A DNA stretch of 64,000 bases from assembly GCA_037043235.1 (NCBI GenBank), contig JAWRVZ010000491.1, positions 124,001 to 188,000 on the forward strand, written 5' to 3'. Below the pieces are notes generated by a model, which did not search any database, was not told the DNA's origin, and worked only from the letters and a program-made list of their open reading frames with translations. Positions 55,174 through 64,000 of this stretch are shown in pieces. Source of the stretch: Rhodeus uyekii. Its lineage: Eukaryota; Chordata; Actinopteri; Cypriniformes; Acheilognathidae. Both the position numbers and the translations under genes were made by a program. Position 1 is the first letter of the stretch. The number at the start of each line of letters is the position of its first letter.

Positions 55174-57262
55174 TTATTATTAAGTTGGCTTGAGAAAGCC
55201 AACTTAGTGATATTGTATCTAAACTTATTATTATTATTATTCTTCTTACCTAAAATTCTCAGAGCATCTCCTCCTAGAGCTTTAAAGCTACAACCACTAA
55301 ACTCTGCTCAGACTTCAGACCTGTTCTGACTTGAGTTGCTATCCCTTTTCAGACTGATCAGACTTATGATTTTTGATAAAACTGAAGATTAAAGTCATAA
55401 AATCTCCATAGACTTTCACTAATGAAGTGAAAACTGAATTTTAGATAGAGCGTCCACTCCATCTGTTGGTAACATCACAACATTACACCTGATATATAAT
55501 ACATTTCAATACAGTATGTGTGAACATGTCCATTCCAATGGGCATGCATTTTATTTTTTTAAATCCTGAAAAAAAACTTGCAGGTCTACAATCGATTTTT
55601 TACTTTAATTAGTAAGTTAAATCTCTCTATTTTACATTCATAATATCACAAAATTACACCCCTGTCAGTGAGAGCACTGAAGTTTGAACGAATCAGAGCG
55701 CTGCAATTCAAAGCCTCAAAGCTTTTCAAAGACGCCATTACTGCTGGAGAGAGAGATCATAATCTCCTAAAATAGATTTATGTGAGAGAGTTTATGATCA
55801 AACGGAAATTGTTTCCGATTATCAAGTAACCGCTGCAGCGTGTTTCCTTGAAGATTTATGCACTTATATGGCCAAATTCTGACTCTCATTCGTCTTTACT
55901 CGGCAAAGGAGTACATTACTATGGGGAAGGTAGGTGAAGTTTAAACGCGCGTCCTCCTGGACTCGCGCCAAAGCATAACCGTCTAAGCACCTACGTTTAT
56001 TTATAGCGCTCATTTATGTACTTTATTGCCGAATTCTGACTCTCGCTCGTGAGTCAATATACATTGGAAAAGGCTTCCCTGAGCAGCGCGCGCGCTGACT
56101 CTCTTCAAATGCAGCGTCTAACAGTCAAAGTTATTTATAACTAATTCTTGAGTATATAGTTACATTGTGTTAATTTTTTTATCTGCTTTTAACTAAAGTC
56201 TGACTCCTGTTCTCGAGTTCAAACGCGCTTCCTGAGCAGATTCGCTGATAGATCGATGTTTTGTGAACACTTAAACAATAAATGAAATAAGGTATTTAAA
56301 AGGATGCAAAAACGATGGCAGATCGATTCAAACTGTAAACTGCTTGAGATTAATAAAAACTGCATTACTCTGCTGCATTACATGAGCAGGAATTATTTAA
56401 AAAATACTAATATTTAAGTTATTTTGTTTCCCATGGAGGAAGGCTTTATACAAATATTACATTGCGTTGATTCCTTTATCTGCTATAATTGCCGTGTTGA
56501 ACTGAAGTCTGACATGGCAGATCGAGTCAATCTGAAAACTGCTTGAGATTAGAAAAAACTGCATTACTCTCCTCATTGTACTTTAGCAGGAATTATTTTA
56601 AAAATACTAATATTTAAGTTTGTTTCCCATGAAGGAAGGATTTACATATACATCTAAAAAGTATGTATTAGAGGCTCCATATACGCGCGTCCTCCCGCAT
56701 TCGCGCGTCCACGCCTAAGCGCCTACGTTTATTTATAGCGCGTAAATTTATTCACACACATACATGTATATCTATCTATGTCACAAGGCGCAGGATCGTG
56801 TGCGATGCGGAGCATACGCGGAGCCAGAAATGCAAGTAAACACTTTATTCAATAACAAAAACAAAAGCACGCGATGGTGCAAACTCAACAGAAATAACAT
56901 CCACACACGACTAGGGAACATAACATTAACAATCGACAACAGGGGAGTGAACATGGAGAACTTAAATACTGACTATGATTAACAGAAACACAAAACACCT
57001 GTGACTGATAAGTGCTAATGGGAACTGGGTGAGGTGAGATCAGGAACGGGGAACATGTGACACAGACAAGGTAAACTAAGAGTCCAGGGTGAAAACTAAC
57101 ATAAACGTGACAATCTACATCTATATTGTAAATATAAAGGGCTCCATATACATGCAGTGTAACTGCTGTCTGTTTTGAAAGTGGTAAGACTACATAAATA
57201 ATGCTTAATTACATCTTTAAAATAGAAATAAAACAAAGTATTATTCACAGTATCACAGTACC

Positions 57263-57310
<48 letters not shown>

Positions 57311-57457
57311 ACACACATCTATTTAGTATATATAAAAGGCTACATATAGTGTAACTGTGGTGTAACTGCAGTCTCTTTTGAAAGTGATTAGCCTATATTA
57401 ATAATGCTTAATTACAGCTTTAAAATAGAAATAAAACAAAGTATTATTCACAGTATC

Positions 57458-57497
<40 letters not shown>

Positions 57498-59298
57498 CTC
57501 TATACATATTATATATATATATATATATACACATACACATCTATTTAGTATATATAAAAGGCTACATATACATGCAGTGTAACTGCAGTCTCTTTTGAAA
57601 GTGATTAGCCTATACTAATAATGCTTAATTACAGCTTTAAAATAGAAATTAAACAAAGTATTTTTCGCATTAGTGAAAACTGACCGTTAAAAGCCAAGGA
57701 TGTAATTAAACCGTAAACATTTTTTTAAACTAATTACAATTTTCCAACACTTTGGGGATCAAAAAGCATAATTATAACTTATTTTTAAGTTTAAACTTAA
57801 ACTTAAGTTGATGTTGGTAACATCACAACATTACACCTGATAAATAATACATTTCAATACAGTATGTGTGAACGTGTCCATTCCAATGGGCATGCATTTT
57901 ATTTTTTTAAATCCTGAAAAAAAACTTGCAGGTCTACAATCGATTTTTTACTTTAATTAGTAAGTTAAATCTCTCTATTTTACATTCATAATATCACAAA
58001 ATTACACCCCTGTCAGTGAGAGCACTGAAGTTTGAACGAATCAGAGCGCTGCAATTCAAAGCTTTTCAAAGCCTCAAAAAAGCCTCAAAGCTTTTCAAAG
58101 ACGCCATTACTGCTGGAGAGAGAGATCATAATCTCCTAAAATAGATTTATGTGAGAGAGTTTATGATCAAACGGAAATTGTTTCCGATTATCAAGTAACC
58201 GCTGCAGCGTGTTTCCTTGAAGATTTATGCACTTATATGGCCAAATTCTGACTCTCATTCGTCTTTACTCGGCAACGGAGTACATTACTATGGGGAAGGT
58301 AAGTGAAGTTTAAACGCGCGTCCTCCTGGACTCGCGCCAACGCATAACCGTCTAAGCACCTACGTTTATTTATAGCGCTCATTTATGTACTTTATTGCCG
58401 AATTCTGACTCTCGCTCGTGTGTTCATGGGGAAGACACATGTAAAAAGGCTTCCCTGAGCAAAGCGCGCTGACTCTCTTCAAATGCAGCGTCTAACAGTC
58501 AAAGTTATTTATAACTAATTCTTGAGTATATAGTTACATTGTGTTAATTCTTTTATCTGCTTTTAACTAAAGTCTGACTCCTGTTCTCGAGTTCAAACGC
58601 GCTTCCTGAGCAGATTCGCTGATAGATCGATGTTTTGTGAACACTTAAACAATAAATGAAATAAGGTATTTAAAAGGATGCAAAAACGATGGCAGATCGA
58701 TTCAAACTGTAAACTGCATGAGATTAAAAAAAACTGCATTACTCTGCTGCATTACATGAGCAGGAATTATTTAAAAAATACTAATATTTTAAGTTATTTT
58801 GTTTCCCATGGAGGAAGGCTTTATACAAATATTACATTGCGTTTATTCCTTTATCTGCTATAATTGCCGTGTTGAACTGAAGTCTGACATGGCAGATCGA
58901 GTCAATCTGAAAACTGCTTGAGATTAGAAAAAACTGCATTACTCTCCTCATTGTACTTTAGCAGGAATTATTTTAAAAATACTAATATTTAAGTTTGTTT
59001 CCCATGAAGGAAGGATTTACATATACATCTAAAAAGTATGTATTAGAGGCTCCATATACGCGCGTCCTCCCGCATTCGCGCGTCCACGCCTAAGCGCCTA
59101 CGTTTATTTATAGCGCGTAAATTTATTCACACACATACATGCATATCTATCTACATCTATATTGTAAATATAAAGGGCTCCATATACATGCAGTGTAACT
59201 GCTGTCTGTTTTGAAAGTGGTAAGACTACATAAATAATGCTTAATTACATCTTTAAAATAGAAATAAAACAAAGTATTATTCACAGTATCACAGTACC

Positions 59299-59348
<50 letters not shown>

Positions 59349-59487
59349 CTATTTAGTATATATAAAAGGCTACATATAGTGTAACTGTGGTGTAACAGCA
59401 GTCTCTTTTGAAAGTGATTAGCCTATATTAATAATGCTTAATTACAGCTTTAAAATAGAAATAAAACAAAGTATTATTCACAGTATC

Positions 59488-59533
<46 letters not shown>

Positions 59534-59541
59534 CTCTATAC

Positions 59542-59585
<44 letters not shown>

Positions 59586-60254
59586 CACATCTATTTAGTA
59601 TATATAAAAGGCTACATATACATGCAGTGTAACTGCAGTCTCTTTTGAAAGTGATTAGCCTATACTAATAATGCTTAATTACAGCTTTAAAATAGAAATT
59701 AAACAAAGTATTTTTCGCATTAGTGAAAACTGACCGTTAAAAGCCAAGGATGTAATTAAACCGTAAACATTTTTTTAAACTAATTACAATTTTCCAACAC
59801 TTTGGGGATCAAAAAGCATAATTATAACTTATTTTTAAGTTTAAACTCTCAAAACTTTTTAAGCTAATTAACGATAAATCTTGCTAACAATATGCTAATT
59901 CAGCAAATTCTTGCCAGCAACATGCTTATTTATGTTAAATGTTGCTAATGACTTCAGAATTCATACTAAATCTTGCTAGCAACAAGATAATTAACATTAA
60001 ATCTTGCTAGCAAAATTGATCATCAATTGATTAAAGATTAAATTATGATCAAAGAACATAATGACACCTTAGTAACTGCCTAGAAACAACGCAAGGCAAT
60101 AACTAACAAGAGTATATATGCTCAAGATCTAATTCTTTCCATCTATCCATCTGTAAACTTTCAAAACTTTTTAAGCTTTTACAAATAAATTTAACTTTCA
60201 GGCTAGGCTTTCTCAAGCCAACTGAAGTTTATATCATAAACTTCCTCTATCTAG
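55174..60254 (+). mobile_element. array unit D: two A-like copies fused, with a solo LTR
   Basis: It opens with a single hairpin module (55181) and follows unit A closely to about 57793. There the sequence jumps ('taaacttaagttgatgttgg') back to the position equivalent to 47685 in A and runs a second time to the CTAG end at 60254. A solo LTR lies at 56779-57112. The fused structure suggests unequal recombination or a replication slip between two neighbouring units. Confidence 0.55.
56779..57112 (-). mobile_element. solo LTR in array unit D, 5-bp target duplication
   Basis: TGTCACAAGG...ACGTGACA on the plus strand, flanked by atcta at 56774-56778 and 57113-57117. The empty site 'tatctatctacat' exists in the sister copies (48980, 59145, 63030). 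Read on the minus strand it has an AATAAA signal near its end and shares 'cacatgttccccgttcc' with the LTR at 25335. Insertion post-dates the duplication that made the sister copies, or was lost from them. Confidence 0.88.
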
Positions 60255-61291
60255 TTTTTATTATTATTTTTCTTCTTACCTAAAATTCTAAAAGAATCTC
60301 CTCCTACAGCTTTAAAGCTACAACCACTAAACTTTGCTCAGACTTCAGACCTGTTCTGACTTGAGTTGCTATATCGTTTCTAAGGGATCGGGGGTACGAT
60401 GTTCGCCCCAGGGGCGAAAAAGCAGCCGAAAAATACCATTGACTTAACATTGCGACGAACTTTGACGATTAATAACTCGGAGCGAGGAATTTGTAAAAAG
60501 ATGAAACTCGCCACATTTTGAAGAGGGTGACAGCCTCTGTAAGAGCATACCACACAATGGGGTAAAAGTTGCACCCCTGGGGTGCTAGAGCTGCCCAAAT
60601 TTGCCCCATAGAGATGAATGGGGAAGGCTGTCCCATGAAACACCATCTACTATGGCAAAATGCATAGGGATTTTGAATTGAACATATCTCTTCAGCACAG
60701 CGTCACAGAGACAAGGGGGAGGGCTCATTTTACTCAGGCGACCAATGAGTGTCTCAGGATCACAGTGAAGCTATTAAGCCACGCCCTAGCAACCATTTAG
60801 AGCACCTTAGCAACCCATCTCAAACTGGCAAACTGCCAATCACCAATGTTTTCAACACTTCCTAGCCACGCCCTAGCAACCATTATCGAGCACCTTAGCA
60901 ACCAAATGCAAAGCGAGATATCTTCAGTTCTGAATGTCGTAGAGGCGTTGTGGTTGGTTTATATCGTTCATACTGTCAAGCAGCCTTTGAAGTGACATCA
61001 ATGGCAGAGGCTTAGCCACTCCTTAGCAACCAAACAAAGTACCCTAGCAACCGTTTAGCCAGACCTATATCTCTGCATCAGAAAGTCGTAGAGACATGGG
61101 GGTTGGGTCTATTGGCGCCATTCACTGACCAACTGAATCATCAGTAATCTCCAAATAAATCTTGTTAGCGACATGTTTTAAAGTTTAAACTCTCAAAACT
61201 TTAAGCTTGAAGCTTTTACAACTAATTTAAACTTTCAGGCTGGGCTTTCTCAAGCCAACTGAAGTTTATAAAATAAACTTCCTCTATCTAG
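60255..61291 (+). mobile_element. array unit E
   Basis: A near copy of unit C (1.04 kb) with scattered single-base differences. Same start, same cacgccctagcaacc interior, same hairpin and CTAG end (61288-61291). The next base pair is TT, then directly the hairpin module of unit F. Confidence 0.55.
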
Positions 61292-63183
61292 TTAAGTTGG
61301 CTTGAGAAAGCCAACTTAGTGATATTGTATCTAATATTGTTGGCTTGAGAAAGCCAACTTAGTGATATTGTATCTAAACTTATTATTATTATTATTATTA
61401 TTAAGTTGGCTTGAGAAAGCCAACTTAGTGATATTGTATCTAAACTTATTAAGTTGGCTTGAGAAAGCCAACTTAGTGATATTGTATCTAAACTTATTAT
61501 TATTATTATTCTTCTTACCTAAAATTCTCAATGCATCTCCTCCTAGAGCTTTAAAGCTACAACCACTAAACTCTGCTCAGACTTCAGACCTGTTCTGACT
61601 TGAGTTGCTATCCCTTTTCAGACTGATCAGACTTATGATTTTTGATAAAACTGAAGATTAAAGTCATAAAATCTCCATAGACTTTCACTAATGAAGTGAA
61701 AACTGAATTTTAGATAGAGCGTCCACTCCATCTGTTGGTAACATCACAACATTACACCTGATATATAATACATTTCAATACAGTATGTGTGAACATGTCC
61801 ATTCCAATGGGCATGCATTTTATTTTTTTAAATCCTGAAAAAAAACTTGCAGGTCTACAATCGATTTTTTACTTTAATTAGTAAGTTAAATCTCTCTATT
61901 TTACATTCATAATATCACAAAATTACACCCCTGTCAGTGAGAGCACTGAAGTTTGAACGAATCAGAGCGCTGCAATTCAAAGCCTCAAAGCTTTTCAAAG
62001 CCGCCATTACTGCTGGAGAGAGAGATCATAATCTCCTAAAATAGATTTATGTGAGAGAGTTTATGATCAAACGGAAATTGTTTCCGATTATCAAGTAACC
62101 GCTGCAGCGTGTTTCCTTGAAGATTTATGCACTTATATGGCCAAATTCTGACTCTCATTCGTCTTTACTCGGCAACGGAGTACATTACTATGGGGAAGGT
62201 AAGTGAAGTTTAAACGCGCGTCCTCCTGGACTCGCGCCAACGCATAACCGTCTAAGCACCTACGTTTATTTATAGCGCTCATTTATGTACTTTATTGCCG
62301 AATTCTGACTCTCGCTCGTGTGTTCACGGGGAAGACACATGTAAAAAGGCTTCCCTGAGCAGCGCGCGCTGACTCTCTTCAAATGCAGCGTCTAACAGTC
62401 AAAGTTATTTATAACTAATTCTTGAGTATATAGTTACATTGTGTTAATTCTTTTATCTGCTTTTAACTAAAGTCTGACTCCTGTTCTCGAGTTCAAACGC
62501 GCTTCCTGAGCAGATTCGCTGATAGATCGATGTTTTGTGAACACTTAAACAATAAATGAAATAAGATTTTTAAAGGATGCAAAAAACATGGCAGATCGAT
62601 TCAAACTGTAAACTGCTTGAGATTAAAAAAAACTGCATTACTCTGCTGCATTACATGAGCAGGAATTATTTAAAAAATACTAATATTTAAGTTATTTTGT
62701 TTCCCATGGAGGAAGGCTTTATACAAATATTACATTGCGTTGATTCCTTTATCTGCTATAATTGCCGTGTTGAACTGAAGATCGAGTCAATCTGAAAACT
62801 GCTTGAGATTAGAAAAAACTGCATTACTCTCCTCATTGTACTTTAGCAGGAATTATTTTAAAAATACTAATATTTAAGTTTGTTTCCCATGAAGGAAGGA
62901 TTTACATATACATCTAAAAAGTATGTATTAGAGGCTCCATATACGCGCGTCCTCCCGCATTCGCGCGTCCACGCCTAAGCGCCTACGTTTATTTATAGCG
63001 CCTAAATCTATTCACACACATACATGCATATCTATCTACATTTATATTGTAAATATAAAGGGCTCCATATACATTCAGTGTAACTGCTGTCTGTTTTGAA
63101 AGTGGTAAGACTACATAAATAATGCTTAATTACATCTTTAAAATAGAAATAAAACAAAGTATTATTCACAGTATCACAGTACC

Positions 63184-63225
<42 letters not shown>

Positions 63226-63372
63226 ACACACATCTATTTCGTATATATAAAAGGCTACATATAGTGTAACTGTGGTGTAACTGCAGTCTCTTTTGAAAGT
63301 GATTAGCCTATATTAATAATGCTTAATTACAGCTTTAAAATAGAAATAAAACAAAGTATTATTCACAGTATC

Positions 63373-63410
<38 letters not shown>

Positions 63411-63422
63411 CTCTATACATAT

Positions 63423-63454
<32 letters not shown>

Positions 63455-64000
63455 CACATCTATTTAGTATATATAAAAGGCTACATATACATGCAGTGTA
63501 ACTGCAGTCTCTTTTGAAAGTGATTAGCCTATACTAATAATGCTTAATTACAGCTTTAAAATAGAAATTAAACAAAGTATTTTTTGCATTAGTGAAAACT
63601 GACCGTTAAAAGCCAAGGATGTAATTAAACCGTAAACATTTTTTATAAACTAATTACAATTTTCCAACACTTTGAGGATCAAAAAGCATAATTATAACTT
63701 ATTTTTAAGTTTAAACTCTCAAAACTTTTCAAGCTAATTAACGATAAATCTTGCTAACAATATGCTAATTCAGCAAATTCTTGCCAGCAACATGCTTATT
63801 TATGTTAAATGTTGCTAATGACTTCGGAATTCATACTAAATCTTGCTAGCAACAAGATAATTAACATTAAATCTTGCTAGCAAAATTGATCATCAATTGA
63901 TTAAAGATTAAATTATGATCAAAGAACATAACGACACCTTAGTAACTGCCTAGAAACAACGCAAGGCAATAACTAACAAGAGTATATATGCTCAAGATCT
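61292..64000 (+). mobile_element. array unit F, runs off the window
   Basis: It starts with four hairpin modules (61294, 61338, 61404, 61449), the second shortened, then repeats unit A nearly base for base to the window end (equivalent of 49962 in A). The solo LTR of D is absent. The array therefore probably continues to the right. Confidence 0.55.

Overview
The window looks like repeat-rich intergenic DNA from a teleost fish, most likely a cyprinid. The basis is nested hAT-type DNA transposons, an L2-type LINE whose tail carries a 'ttatatagcgctttt' motif, an I-clade LINE, a fish-type PRY/SPRY exon, and introns with GT..AG borders in AT-rich DNA. I see no intact host gene, tRNA or rRNA. What is present is gene fossils, transposon genes and a large tandem array.

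0-20.3 kb: a dead plasma-membrane Ca2+-ATPase gene (ATP2B/PMCA family) lies on the minus strand as about ten recognisable exons between 2876 and 20243. The exon with the phosphorylated Asp (DKTGT) is missing and the TGES motif is altered. One exon carries two back-to-back mini transposons, and the introns are filled with hAT elements, several with clear 8-bp target duplications (for example 6604-10407 and 15756-17751). A SWIM-family-like first exon, a LINE ORF1 piece and a hAT transposase tail lie at the left edge.

20.3-31.6 kb: nested DNA transposons; a long inverted repeat (22.4-24.6 kb against 29.8-30.6 kb) whose inner border touches an orphan exon resembling a cyclic-nucleotide-gated channel; solo LTRs with 5-bp duplications; a duplicated 3'-flank; and a single PRY/SPRY exon with a late frameshift.

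31.4-41.2 kb: a divergent gene pair that looks like one transposon. A TNP2-like transposase (minus, 31969-34971) includes three 69-nt cassette exons. A BEN-domain protein (plus, 39586-41139) lies opposite. A nearly full-length L2 LINE (35403-39024, minus) has landed in the interval between them.

41.2-47.2 kb: a compound CA/CT minisatellite, an I-clade LINE with an uninterrupted 962-codon ORF (42226-45425, minus), then palindromic and hAT-type repeats.

47.2-64.0 kb: a head-to-tail array of non-coding units. Five units end in the same structure: a 9-bp-stem hairpin, then CTAG, then TT. Several start with one to four copies of a roughly 50-bp hairpin module whose sequence is the inverse of the unit's end. 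This fits Helentron/HINE-like rolling-circle elements. One copy carries a solo LTR that the sister copies lack.
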